Below, in pieces: positions 37,226 through 45,872 of a stretch of 64,000 bases of DNA. The first letter of the stretch is position 1. Each line of letters begins with the position of its first letter. Below the pieces are notes generated by a model, which worked only from the letters and a program-made list of their open reading frames with translations, was not told the origin of the DNA and searched no databases. A program made the position numbers and the translations under genes. The stretch comes from JANRIG01 sp033765235 (GTDB taxonomy: Bacteria; Bacteroidota; Bacteroidia; Cytophagales; UBA9547), in assembly GCA_033765235.1 (NCBI GenBank), contig JANRIG010000039.1, forward strand, positions 62,001-126,000, in the 5' to 3' direction.

Positions 37226-38725
37226 GTGATTTTAAGAAAAATTATCTTCATATATCTACTTTTTATTAACTTAGTATGCCTATCTCAAACTCGTGTACGC
37301 ACCTACTACGACCCTGAGAAAATATTTCTCAAAGAAGATTTTTATATTGATAACAAAAAAGACAAACGGCTCCATGGCAGATATATACGCTTTCACCCCA
37401 ACGGGCGCCCTGAGCTCATAGCACGATACCGCAAAGGCCTGCGCGACAGTCTTTTTCGCGAATATTGGGACAATGGCAACCTCAAACGCACTGTATTTTA
37501 TATAAATGACCACAAAGAAGGACCCTTTCAGGTATTTGATGAAACAGGGGCACTTTTCCAAAAAGGCACCTTCAAAAACGACTCCATAGCCGATACCTTG
37601 TATGTATATTACGAAACAGGTATCCTAAAAACAAAGAGCTTCTTCAATCATGACCGTATCAATGGCAAAGTGATAAACTACTACCCATCTGCCAAGCTCA
37701 AGCAAGTAGCTGACTATAAAGACAATAAACCAGAAGGCCTCACTATCAACTACTATGAAGATACCCAAAAAATAAGCTCTGAAGAAAACTTTAATGATGG
37801 CAAATTGCATGGTATTTTCAAAACTTACTACCCCTCGGGGGTGTGCGAGTCTGAGGCAGCTTACAAGTCCGGGGTGAGGCATGGTGAAGCCAAATCATAT
37901 TATGAAACAGGCACCATAGCCAACAAAGCATCGTATGCAAATGGTGAGCTGAATGGAAAACTAACCTCATATTTTGCCAATGGCAACCTTATGGCAGAAT
38001 ATGAATATGACAATGGCAAAAAGCAAGGAAACTATACCATATATTATGACAATGGCAACACAAAAGAGCAAAACGAAGTGGATAATGTGCTTCAGACCGA
38101 GCTCAAAACATTGTATTACCCCAATGGAAATATGTCTCAGATACAGCGTATTAAGGGGTACAATAGAGAAGGCACTTGGAAATATTATACATTGACAGGG
38201 CAAGACAGCATCACAGAATTTTACCAAAACGGCAAGCTATGGAGTGAGCGAATACTATTTGTAAAAGGTAAAATGTCTGTAAAACAGCTTTGGTTCAATG
38301 ATTATTTGCAGGGCACTACTACGGCGTATTATTCATCAGGAAAAATAAAAAGTGAAGTAAGCTATGTAAGAAATGATGTAAGAGGTTTGTGCAGATACTA
38401 CTATGAATCAGGATTGCCGGAGAGCGAAGGCAATATGGTATTTGACAAAAAAACAGGCGATTGGAACTATTATGACACCAAAGGCAGACTGTCCAAAATA
38501 GTGAAATATAGAATGGGCAAAGTAGTGAGAGAAGAAACATTAACTAAAAATAAAAGCCTGAAACCCGCCAAAATACAACCTATACCTACCGTGATACAAA
38601 ACAATAGTGGACAAAATAATGCCCCAAAAAATAAGCAAAACTACATAGACCGCACACGCTACACCAAAGATGAGCTCAATAAGAAAATAATATATAATGA
38701 GAAACCTGCCAAAAAGAAGAAGTAA
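37226..38725 (+). CDS. Exported YwqK/MORN-repeat protein
   Basis: A 499-residue protein with an N-terminal signal segment ending VCLSQT. The rest is tandem repeats of about 22-24 residues of the MORN-variant/YwqK type, with cores such as YYPSGxxxSEAAYKxGVRHG. Database names call such proteins toxin-antitoxin YwqK antitoxins, but export makes a cytoplasmic antitoxin role unlikely; these repeats are common on Bacteroidota envelope proteins. The GTG start is one base after the OLD gene's stop. It converges on ilvE. Confidence 0.8.
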   Translation: MILRKIIFIYLLFINLVCLSQTRVRTYYDPEKIFLKEDFYIDNKKDKRLHGRYIRFHPNGRPELIARYRKGLRDSLFREYWDNGNLKRTVFYINDHKEGPFQVFDETGALFQKGTFKNDSIADTLYVYYETGILKTKSFFNHDRINGKVINYYPSAKLKQVADYKDNKPEGLTINYYEDTQKISSEENFNDGKLHGIFKTYYPSGVCESEAAYKSGVRHGEAKSYYETGTIANKASYANGELNGKLTSYFANGNLMAEYEYDNGKKQGNYTIYYDNGNTKEQNEVDNVLQTELKTLYYPNGNMSQIQRIKGYNREGTWKYYTLTGQDSITEFYQNGKLWSERILFVKGKMSVKQLWFNDYLQGTTTAYYSSGKIKSEVSYVRNDVRGLCRYYYESGLPESEGNMVFDKKTGDWNYYDTKGRLSKIVKYRMGKVVREETLTKNKSLKPAKIQPIPTVIQNNSGQNNAPKNKQNYIDRTRYTKDELNKKIIYNEKPAKKKK

Positions 38726-38731
38726 ACCAGG

Positions 38732-39802
38732 TCACACCCTGTATGTCCAGCCGTAAGGGTCTTCTATAATGCCATATTTGATATCGTTCATATATTTTTT
38801 TACCTTTTCACCAAAGCTGTCAGCACTTGGTTTGGGTATGGCATATTCCATATCCTCATATTGTATGGCACTTATGGGCGATACTACAGCGGCTGTACCT
38901 GTACCAAAAGCCTCCTGCAAGGTTTTGTTTTTGATGCTTTGGAGCACCTCCTGCACTGATATTTTGCGCTCTTCTATTTTCATACCCCAATCTTTGGCTA
39001 TGGTGAGTATGCTGTCGCGCGTCACCCCATCCAGTATGGAGGTAGAGAGTGACGGGGTCACCAATACATTGTCTATCACAAACATGATGTTGGAGGCACC
39101 TGTTTCTTCTATATATTTATGTTCTTTGCTATCTGTCCACATTATTTGTTGATAGCCACTGCTTTGGGCTATTTTGGCCGGCAGCAATGATGCAGCATAG
39201 TTGCCCCCGGTTTTAGAAAAGCCTATGCCTCCTTCGGCCGACCTTACATAGTGTGATTCTATTTTTACTTTGAGCTCGCCTGAAAAATATGCACCTACAG
39301 GGCTGCAAAATATGATAAAAAAATAATTTTCTGACGGTTTCACTCTTATGAATGCATCTGTGGCAAAAGCAAACGGGCGATAGTACAGCGAGCATCCTTC
39401 AGTAGCAGGCACCCATGCTTGGTCTATTTTGGTAAGCTCATGCAAGCCTTCCATAAACAAATCTTTGGGTATGATGGGCATACACAATCTTTCGAGTGAT
39501 ATATTCATTCGCTCCCAGTGCTTGTGAGGTCTGAATATGATAGTACCTTGCCCCGAGGCAGGTTTATAACCTTTGAAGCCTTCAAATACCGTTTGACCAT
39601 AGTGAAATGCAGCCGTAGCAGGACTAAGAGATATATTTTGAAAAGGAACTATTCTAGGCTCTACCCAACTATTTTTAAGATAATCAAGCACATACATATG
39701 GTCTGTGTGGTACTTGCCAAAATCTAAATTATTAAAATCTACTTGGTTGAGTGTAGAGTATTTGTTTTTTTCTACTTTTATATTTACCGCTTCGGCTATC
39801 AT
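38732..39802 (-). CDS. ilvE: Branched-chain amino acid aminotransferase
   Basis: A 356-residue class IV PLP enzyme of the long BCAT type. The cofactor Lys lies in GIGFSKTGGNYAASL near residue 200 and the EETGASNIMFV block near 232 binds the PLP phosphate. It interconverts Leu, Ile and Val with their 2-oxoacids. It is monocistronic with a TATTTTTGT box about 20 bases upstream. Confidence 0.95.
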   Translation of the reverse strand: MIAEAVNIKVEKNKYSTLNQVDFNNLDFGKYHTDHMYVLDYLKNSWVEPRIVPFQNISLSPATAAFHYGQTVFEGFKGYKPASGQGTIIFRPHKHWERMNISLERLCMPIIPKDLFMEGLHELTKIDQAWVPATEGCSLYYRPFAFATDAFIRVKPSENYFFIIFCSPVGAYFSGELKVKIESHYVRSAEGGIGFSKTGGNYAASLLPAKIAQSSGYQQIMWTDSKEHKYIEETGASNIMFVIDNVLVTPSLSTSILDGVTRDSILTIAKDWGMKIEERKISVQEVLQSIKNKTLQEAFGTGTAAVVSPISAIQYEDMEYAIPKPSADSFGEKVKKYMNDIKYGIIEDPYGWTYRV

Positions 39803-39821
39803 GTATTTTATTTATTAATCT

Positions 39822-39830
39822 ACAAAAATA
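39822..39830 (-). promoter_or_regulatory. -7 promoter box TATTTTTGT for ilvE
   Basis: Exact TAnnTTTG match on the minus strand, about 20 bases before the ilvE ATG. The only TTTG upstream is 11 bases away, too close for a -33 element. Confidence 0.4.
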
Positions 39831-39941
39831 ATAAATTACATCAAATAATTACTACTTTTATTGCATAATTGTAATAAAAAATAAGTATAATAACGAATTA
39901 GTACAAATTTTGTATATTATAAGTAGAAATTAATGTTTTTT

Positions 39942-40667
39942 TCAAAAAGATAATTTCTGAATATCTTCAGGAGTGTCTATGCTAGCATTATTGGTGTTCA
40001 CCATCACTACTTGTATGTCAATACCATTTTCAAGCCACCTCAATTGCTCTAGTTTTTCAGCTTTTTCTGTCACAGTTTCATTCATGTATTTTATTTGCAA
40101 CAATACGTCTATCCTGTAAGCATATATACCTATATGTTTAATATAGTGGGTATCATTTTTTGTATTCTCTTCAATGTCTCTAATGTAAGGGATTGGCAAC
40201 CTGCTGAAATACATAGCTTTGCCGGCAATATCTTTTACAATTTTTACTTGATTAGTGTTTTGCACAGCCTGCAAGTCATGCATATACATACCAAGAGTAG
40301 CTATTTGTGTATCAGGTTGCAATGAGTATATGAGTTGGTCTATTGCCAATGGGTCAATAAATGGTTCATCGCCTTGTATATTGACTACAAAGTCTACTTG
40401 GTCTTTGTAGTTTTCCAACACTTCTATACACCTTGATGTACCATTATTATGTGTGGTGGCAGTCATTATGGCATTTCCTCCGTTTGATACTATTTCATGG
40501 TATATCTGCTCATGGTCTGTGGCTACCAACACTTGCTTCAATCCTTTTGCTTTTTGGGCTTGCTCATATACCCATCTTATCATAGGCTTGCCATGTATCA
40601 TGGCAAGTGCCTTGCCCGGAAACCGTGTACTCCCGTACCTTGAGGGTATTATTCCCAATACATTCAT
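39942..40667 (-). CDS. kdsB: 3-deoxy-manno-octulosonate cytidylyltransferase
   Basis: A 241-residue enzyme that activates Kdo as CMP-Kdo for lipid A-core synthesis. The nucleotide-binding start IIPSRYGSTRFPGKAL, and VVNIQGDEPFIDP near residue 92, are diagnostic of KdsB, and length is normal. It is last in a run with nfeD (seven-base gap) and the EamA gene. Confidence 0.95.
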   Translation of the reverse strand: MNVLGIIPSRYGSTRFPGKALAMIHGKPMIRWVYEQAQKAKGLKQVLVATDHEQIYHEIVSNGGNAIMTATTHNNGTSRCIEVLENYKDQVDFVVNIQGDEPFIDPLAIDQLIYSLQPDTQIATLGMYMHDLQAVQNTNQVKIVKDIAGKAMYFSRLPIPYIRDIEENTKNDTHYIKHIGIYAYRIDVLLQIKYMNETVTEKAEKLEQLRWLENGIDIQVVMVNTNNASIDTPEDIQKLSF

Positions 40668-40674
40668 ATACTTT

Positions 40675-41997
40675 TTATGATACTACAGATACTTTGACTG
40701 TATTGTTAAATACTTCTTTCACCACAATATTTGTACCATTGGCAATATATTCTCCTGATGTGTAAGCATCATATACCGCTTGCTCTATTTCTACTTTGCC
40801 ACTTGGCTTAAGGTCTGTGATGCAAGTACCTTGCTTGCCTATAAGTGCTTTTATATGACTTTGGTTCATCACATCTGCATCTATTTTGGTGTCGTGCAGT
40901 GATATTTGTTTGAACTTTTTGCTTTTTAATAACTGGCGTGTACCCAATATTACCAACACAGTAGTAGCACACAATGTTATAAATGTGATGTAAATGGCAC
41001 TTCCAATGCTATTGGAGTTCACCATATCAAAGTTGAGCCAGTCATTGTTGAGCATAGATAATATGAGTGCACTCACCATAAATATGATGCCCGATATGCC
41101 CGCAATACCAAAGCCGGGTATCACAAAAAACTCCAATGCAAGCAGCAATACCCCTATAATAAATATCATGATTTCCCAATTTTGCGCCAGACCATTGAGA
41201 TAGTAAGGTACAAAGTATAACAATGCTGCCACTATGGCAGCAATAAGTGGAAAACCTACCCCGGGAGTTTGCAGCTCAAAATATATACCGCCGAGTATAA
41301 TGAGTATGAGCACACTGCTTATCACAGGGTTTAGGAAGAAAGAAATAATTTTTTCATTCACACTCGGTTCGTATTTGTATAGGGTGGCATCTTTACAGTT
41401 GTTGAGTGCCAATATTACATGTATATTTTTAGCTTCAGCTTCGCAAAAGTTATTATTTATGGCTTCAAGTGTGGTGAATGTGAGCACTTTACCACTTTTT
41501 TTTATGATAGTATCTGTATCCACGTCGGGGTCTACCATAGCCTCTGCAAGGATTGGGTTACGCTTATTAGCCTCTGCCGTGGCACGCATCATTGAGCGCA
41601 TGTAGCTTTGGTATTTTTCAGGCACTACAGCGCCCTCGCCATTCACTACGGTGGCTGCTCCCATACTTGCACCTGCAGCCATATATATACTGTCGCATGC
41701 TATAGATATGAGTGCGCCGGCCGAGGCTGCATTTTTATTGATAAATACCCACACAGGTACAGGATGGTTGAGCAATGCGGTGCGAATATGGTCAGCATCG
41801 TTTACAGCACCGCCAAAGGTATTGAGCTCCAGCAATACTATATCAGATGATTGATTTATAGCCTCTTTCAGAGCTATATCTACCAATCTTGAGGCTCGCG
41901 GGTCTATCTCTGCATCAAGTTTGAAATAAAAAATTTTGTCTGCCGCACATAATATTGATGCATATAATAATAAAATTGTAACTAATATTTTTTTCAT
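40675..41997 (-). CDS. NfeD-family membrane serine protease (ClpP-class)
   Basis: A 440-residue long-form NfeD protein. A signal peptide precedes a ClpP-like periplasmic protease domain (residues ~20-215) with the nucleophile Ser in NKNAASAGALIS and the general-base Lys probably in PEKYQSYM. Four or five membrane segments follow (~220-365), and a C-terminal OB-fold NfeD domain closes it (KALIGKQGTCITDL). Long NfeD proteins act in membrane protein quality control with stomatins in other species; no stomatin gene is adjacent. It starts one base after the EamA gene ends. Confidence 0.9.
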   Translation of the reverse strand: MKKILVTILLLYASILCAADKIFYFKLDAEIDPRASRLVDIALKEAINQSSDIVLLELNTFGGAVNDADHIRTALLNHPVPVWVFINKNAASAGALISIACDSIYMAAGASMGAATVVNGEGAVVPEKYQSYMRSMMRATAEANKRNPILAEAMVDPDVDTDTIIKKSGKVLTFTTLEAINNNFCEAEAKNIHVILALNNCKDATLYKYEPSVNEKIISFFLNPVISSVLILIILGGIYFELQTPGVGFPLIAAIVAALLYFVPYYLNGLAQNWEIMIFIIGVLLLALEFFVIPGFGIAGISGIIFMVSALILSMLNNDWLNFDMVNSNSIGSAIYITFITLCATTVLVILGTRQLLKSKKFKQISLHDTKIDADVMNQSHIKALIGKQGTCITDLKPSGKVEIEQAVYDAYTSGEYIANGTNIVVKEVFNNTVKVSVVS

Positions 41998-41998
41998 A

Positions 41999-42895
41999 TC
42001 ATTTATATTTATTCATGACCCATATACCTGCTATTACCAAAGCCGTACCACATATTTGCCATACATCAGCTACTTCGCCCAATATATAATGCGCCAATAC
42101 CATAGTTACTATTGGTCCTATGCTTGAGGTAATAGCTACATGATTGGCACCTACCAGTTTGAGCCCCTCTGTAGCCAAGTAGGTAGGTATCACAGTGGCA
42201 AATATACCAAGATATAAGCCTAATAAATATGTATTAGCAGAAAATTGAAAAATATCACTAATATTTTCCACCATCATATAATGTATGAATACCGCAGTAC
42301 AAGATATGAGCATGACTATGGTGGTGAATAAGACACTTCCCATTTGTCGCAACATTTTTTCACCAAATACCAAATAAATAGCATAGGTAACGGCACAAAG
42401 CAGAATGCAGATAATGCCTGTGAGCGTTTTCGTATTGTATTTTATTACCAAATCATTTGCCACCACCAGTAGCACTCCTGCATAGCAGGTGATAAGTGCC
42501 CACCATGTAGTTTTATTTATTTTTTTGTGTAATAATATAAATGACAATATTACTGTGAAAGTAGGATATATAAACAGTATCAACCTTTCCATACCTGCTG
42601 TTACATATTGCAAGCCATAAAAGTCTAAATAGCTGGAAAGATAATACCCTAATAATGAAATGAATAGGAGAAAAACAAAATCTGCTTGGGATACTTTGAC
42701 TACCTCTTTCCTTGTAGTGATATTATACAGCAGGATAACCAAATAAAATGGTGCAGCAAATGACATACGTAAGGTGAGCACTGTGATGGGCGACAAATGA
42801 CTGATGTATGCAAGCTTAATGGCGATAGCTTTGGTGGAAAACAAAAACGCACTTATTAACACATAAAACAGCCCTAAATTTTTATCCGCTTTCAT
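41999..42895 (-). CDS. EamA/DMT-family transporter
   Basis: A 298-residue inner-membrane protein with ten helices in two EamA repeats, the second ending in the conserved GxxLVIAGIWVMNK stretch. The family exports metabolites or amino acids; the substrate is unknown. It is first in an EamA-nfeD-kdsB run. Its upstream region carries a plus-strand promoter box and the left copy of the MFS-start repeat. Confidence 0.87.
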   Translation of the reverse strand: MKADKNLGLFYVLISAFLFSTKAIAIKLAYISHLSPITVLTLRMSFAAPFYLVILLYNITTRKEVVKVSQADFVFLLFISLLGYYLSSYLDFYGLQYVTAGMERLILFIYPTFTVILSFILLHKKINKTTWWALITCYAGVLLVVANDLVIKYNTKTLTGIICILLCAVTYAIYLVFGEKMLRQMGSVLFTTIVMLISCTAVFIHYMMVENISDIFQFSANTYLLGLYLGIFATVIPTYLATEGLKLVGANHVAITSSIGPIVTMVLAHYILGEVADVWQICGTALVIAGIWVMNKYK

Positions 42896-42914
42896 ATATA
42901 TTAATGCAATATCA

Positions 42915-42923
42915 TATATTTGC
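42915..42923 (+). promoter_or_regulatory. Plus-strand -7 box TATATTTGC ahead of the MFS-start relic
   Basis: Exact TAnnTTTG match that points at the 37-bp relic beginning at 42967, not at any intact gene. It has the layout of an MFS promoter left behind by an insertion (TATATTTG then CCATAA, compared with TATATTTG-T-CCATAA near 44240). Confidence 0.4.
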
Positions 42924-42966
42924 CATAATAATATAGATGTATCACTTATTTTTTATTATTTAATAT

Positions 42967-43003
42967 ATTGAAAACCAAATAATTATTAAACACAGCCGTA
43001 GTA
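42967..43003 (+). repeat. Left 37-bp direct repeat (relic of the MFS gene start)
   Basis: Matches 44281-44317 at 36 of 37 positions. The one mismatch (42980, T for G) turns the fifth codon of the MFS start into TAA, so this copy cannot encode the transporter. Sequence similarity ends abruptly at its right end. Confidence 0.85.
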
Positions 43004-43050
43004 TTGGACATCTTGTGATAAACAAAATGACAATCAAAAATTGAAGAGAT

Positions 43051-43364
43051 ATGATATTAGAAGTAGCAATTTTGAACGTAAAAAGTGGACAAGAAGAAAA
43101 CTTTGAAAGAGATTTTTTTATTGCAGGACAATACATTAGTTCCATAAATGGTTATATAAAACACTCACTTAGAAAATGTTTGGAACAGAATAATAAATAT
43201 ATTCTACTTGTGGACTGGGAGAATTTGGAAGACCATACCATTAGCTTTAGGCATCACAATATTTAGAATGGAAAAAGCTTTTGCATCAATATTATTACCC
43301 ATTTCCAACAGTAGAACACTACAAAACAATTATAGAAAATGACAATAAAAATAATAGCAAATAG
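43051..43364 (+). pseudogene. Antibiotic biosynthesis monooxygenase-like gene, frameshifted
   Basis: The first 70 codons read as a small ABM-family monooxygenase (VAILNVKSGQEENFE, then LLVDWENLEDHTISF). After FRHHNI the frame stops. The missing C-terminal end is read in another frame: ASQYLEWKKLLHQYYYPF, then PTVEHYKTIIEN, ending at TAG 43362-43364. One small indel near 43248-43256 would restore a ~105-residue protein. This is either a decayed gene or a sequence error. It lies within the segment bounded by the two 37-bp repeats. Confidence 0.75.
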
Positions 43365-43529
43365 GGGTTTTGACAAAAACTGAAGGGATGACTAAATTTG
43401 AACTTTAGTTCTTCGAATAAGTTTTGACAATAAATTTTATACTTCTATTGCCCTAAACTTCGCAAAGCACTAAAAGCTAAAATGTTATACTATTTCCACT
43501 CAACTATAGGCTATGTTAGAGGCTAATAA

Positions 43530-43679
43530 TTAAGCCAACTTAATGTCTCCATTTTTGAGTTTTTTCATAAATTCTTTTTTTTCGGTCAAAGTCATGCCTT
43601 TCATTTTGGCTGAAAGTTTGTCTTTGATATCTCTAAAAAATGTCACAGTATCAAATTTTTTTTCTATTACATTATTCAT
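43530..43679 (-). CDS. Small antitoxin-like protein paired with the PIN gene
   Basis: A 49-residue charged, helical protein starting MNNVIEKKFDTVTFFRDIK. I chose the ATG at 43679, whose codons overlap the last eight bases of the PIN gene; the frame also extends to 43712 inside PIN. Its size, charge, overlap and position fit the antitoxin of a PIN (VapC-like) pair, though it lies downstream of the toxin rather than upstream. No DNA-binding motif is evident. Confidence 0.6.
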   Translation of the reverse strand: MNNVIEKKFDTVTFFRDIKDKLSAKMKGMTLTEKKEFMKKLKNGDIKLA

Positions 43680-44130
43680 CTTTTGTAAATTCAAATGGTG
43701 AGCGAATGTCAATCATTGGGTATCCCATCCTGATATTTATAGCGTTAAACATCTTGATTTTATGGTAATTAACAATGTGTTTAAAATTCCAACTAATTAA
43801 GCAATCCACCCTATGTACAGCAGATAAAGCGATATGATATGCATCGTTTTCACTGGCTTTGCCCAGTATTTTTTCAAAAATATAAGTAGATGCAAATGTT
43901 TCAACTTCATCATTTACTTCAATAAAAGTAAAACAATCTAAAGGTATTAGTTTCTGAATATCTCTAATATGCTGAGGTGCAAGTAATAACTCTGCTTCAT
44001 TAATATCAGAAAAATAAACTAAAAAATCTTTATTTACAATTCTCTGAAATAGTTTTTGCGAAGGTATGTCAAATTCACTATCAAAATAGCCACCAAAAAC
44101 AGAAGTGTCTATGTATATTCGCTGTTTCAT
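43672..44130 (-). CDS. PIN-domain protein (VapC-like ribonuclease toxin)
   Basis: A 152-residue PIN domain with the acidic set expected for metal-dependent RNA cutting: Asp8 in YIDTSVFGGYFD, Glu in NEAELL near 45, Asp in ENDAYHIALS near 97 and the later DCLISWNFKHIVN stretch. VapC toxins cut tRNA or rRNA unless held by an antitoxin, here probably the small protein overlapping its 3' end. A TAAATTTGT box lies 17 bases before the ATG. It occupies the segment between the two 37-bp repeats. Confidence 0.85.
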   Translation of the reverse strand: MKQRIYIDTSVFGGYFDSEFDIPSQKLFQRIVNKDFLVYFSDINEAELLLAPQHIRDIQKLIPLDCFTFIEVNDEVETFASTYIFEKILGKASENDAYHIALSAVHRVDCLISWNFKHIVNYHKIKMFNAINIRMGYPMIDIRSPFEFTKDE

Positions 44131-44146
44131 GAACTATTGAATAATC

Positions 44147-44155
44147 ACAAATTTA
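44147..44155 (-). promoter_or_regulatory. -7 promoter box TAAATTTGT for the PIN/antitoxin pair
   Basis: Exact TAnnTTTG match 17 bases before the PIN ATG on the minus strand; no -33 TTG at the usual distance. Confidence 0.4.
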
Positions 44156-44239
44156 CAATTATTTTACTCTTAAAAGAAAAATAATTGCTTTGTCGTATAC
44201 ATTTTGACTTTATTTTTTATGTATTTATGACCAAAATAA

Positions 44240-44248
44240 TATATTTGT
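44240..44248 (+). promoter_or_regulatory. -7 promoter box TATATTTGT for the MFS gene
   Basis: Exact TAnnTTTG match, 35 bases between its G and the TTG start of the MFS transporter gene. Confidence 0.45.
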
Positions 44249-44280
44249 CCATAAATTTTACTTCTAAATTGTTTTAACTA

Positions 44281-44317
44281 ATTGAAAACCAAAGAATTAT
44301 TAAACACAGCCGTAGTA
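44281..44317 (+). repeat. Right 37-bp direct repeat (start of the MFS gene)
   Basis: Second copy of the repeat at 42967-43003, here the intact first 12 codons of the MFS gene plus the base before its TTG start. The two copies bound 1277 bases holding the ABM relic and the PIN/antitoxin pair. Confidence 0.85.
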
Positions 44318-45484
44318 GTAGCGGCTTTAGGATATTTTGTAGATGTGTATGACTTGGTACTGTTTTTGGTAGTAGGCAAAAAAAGTTTGGCAGACTTAGG
44401 CATCCCTATCGAAAATTTTGAACTATTGCTCAATGTACAAATGATAGGTATGCTCATAGGAGGCATAGTATGGGGAGTCATGGGCGATAAAAACGGACGT
44501 ATTTCTGTACTTTTTGGTTCTATACTTACCTATTCCTTGGCTAATATTGCTAATGCCTTTGTGCCTAACTTGGAGATGTACATTGCGTTGCGTTTCATTG
44601 CAGGTTTTGGGCTTGCTGGAGAGTTGGGCGCAGGGGTCACATTAGTATCTGAAATAATGAAAAAAGAAAACAGAGGATATGGCACTATGCTCATTGCTTC
44701 CATAGGTGTCACAGGTGCGGTAGTAGCAGGGTTGGTAGGGCAGATAGATTGGAAAGTATCATACCTGATTGGAGGTGGATTGGGTATATCGTTGCTGCTG
44801 CTGAGGATAGGGGTATTTGAGTCAGGCATGTTTAATACACTCAAACAGCAAGAGGTGAGCAGGGGCAATTTTTTTGCACTTTTCTACAAGCGAGAAACAT
44901 TTCTAAGATACCTCAATTGCATCATGCTTGGGCTTCCTGTATGGTTTATCATTGGTATATTGGTAGGTCAAGCTGATAAGTTTGGCAAAGCATTGGGCAT
45001 ACAAGGCGATATTGTAGCAGGTTTGTGTGTCATGTTTTGCTATGCAGGGCTTGTATTCGGCGACCTTGCAAGTGGTGCATTAAGCCAAATATTGCAAAGC
45101 CGCAAAAAGGTGTTTGTGATATTTTATATACTGTGTCTTCTCAACATAGCCATATACCTAAATATCAATGGCATGGACGTGGTAATATTTTATAGCATCA
45201 TATTTTTTCTCGGCTTCTCGGTAGGTTTTTGGGCTATATTTGTAACTATAGCTTCTGAGCAGTTTGGCACCAATGTAAGAGCCACTGTCACTACCACAGT
45301 ACCCAATTTTGTGAGAGGCTCATTGGTACCTATTACAATAGTATTCAAATTTATAGTATCCTACATGGGGCTCATACAAGGTACTGCTATCACAGCAGTG
45401 ATAATTTTTGCCATATGTTTTGCCTCATTGTGGTTTACCAAAGAGACATTTGGTAAAGATTTGGATTACTTTGAATATATATGA
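44282..45484 (+). CDS. Major facilitator superfamily transporter
   Basis: A 400-residue, twelve-helix MFS protein. The loop 2-3 motif is recognisable as WGVMGDKNGRISVLFG near residue 61, and RFIAGFGLAGELGAGVTLVSE near 103 resembles sugar/acid:H+ symporter members. Substrate unknown. The start is a TTG; a near-perfect copy of the first 12 codons lies 1.3 kb upstream, so the gene's natural leader may have been displaced. It converges on a small HTH gene. Confidence 0.85.
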   Translation: MKTKELLNTAVVVAALGYFVDVYDLVLFLVVGKKSLADLGIPIENFELLLNVQMIGMLIGGIVWGVMGDKNGRISVLFGSILTYSLANIANAFVPNLEMYIALRFIAGFGLAGELGAGVTLVSEIMKKENRGYGTMLIASIGVTGAVVAGLVGQIDWKVSYLIGGGLGISLLLLRIGVFESGMFNTLKQQEVSRGNFFALFYKRETFLRYLNCIMLGLPVWFIIGILVGQADKFGKALGIQGDIVAGLCVMFCYAGLVFGDLASGALSQILQSRKKVFVIFYILCLLNIAIYLNINGMDVVIFYSIIFFLGFSVGFWAIFVTIASEQFGTNVRATVTTTVPNFVRGSLVPITIVFKFIVSYMGLIQGTAITAVIIFAICFASLWFTKETFGKDLDYFEYI

Positions 45485-45496
45485 TACTGCTCCATA

Positions 45497-45754
45497 TCAA
45501 TCAAAGCCTTCTGAGAAAAACTCATGTACACTGAGTTTGTGCACGCTTATGATTTTGAGCAAACTAACGTATGTGATGTTTGTACCTTTTTCATAACGAG
45601 CATATTGTGCACGTGGAATATTGCTTTCATATGCAAATATTTCTTGACTTTGGTATCCGGCTTTGAGCCTGAGGTTTCTGATTCTGTTGCCCAATTTGGT
45701 CAGCTGCTCACTGTTTACCATGTCTTTGGGTTTTCTTTTACCTTTTACTATCAT
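45497..45754 (-). CDS. Small XRE-type helix-turn-helix protein
   Basis: An 85-residue protein whose residues 15-75 form a Cro/XRE HTH fold: LGNRIRNLRLKAGYQSQEIFA, where the second and third helices read SQEIFAYESNIPRAQYARYEKG. It probably binds DNA as a regulator; target unknown. There is no adjacent toxin gene. It converges on the MFS gene with 12 bases between. Confidence 0.8.
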   Translation of the reverse strand: MIVKGKRKPKDMVNSEQLTKLGNRIRNLRLKAGYQSQEIFAYESNIPRAQYARYEKGTNITYVSLLKIISVHKLSVHEFFSEGFD

Positions 45755-45872
45755 AATGGGATATTGTAATTGTAGTTTTGCTTACTGCAATATAACAATT
45801 ACTATTTAAAAAGGTTTATACCATGTAATATAATATAAGTTATTAATTATTTATAGTCTATTTATAAATTTA

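Noticed and set aside
37226..38725. YwqK-repeat protein as the antitoxin of a toxin-antitoxin pair
   Set aside because: It carries a signal peptide, and the repeat family name alone does not show antitoxin function.
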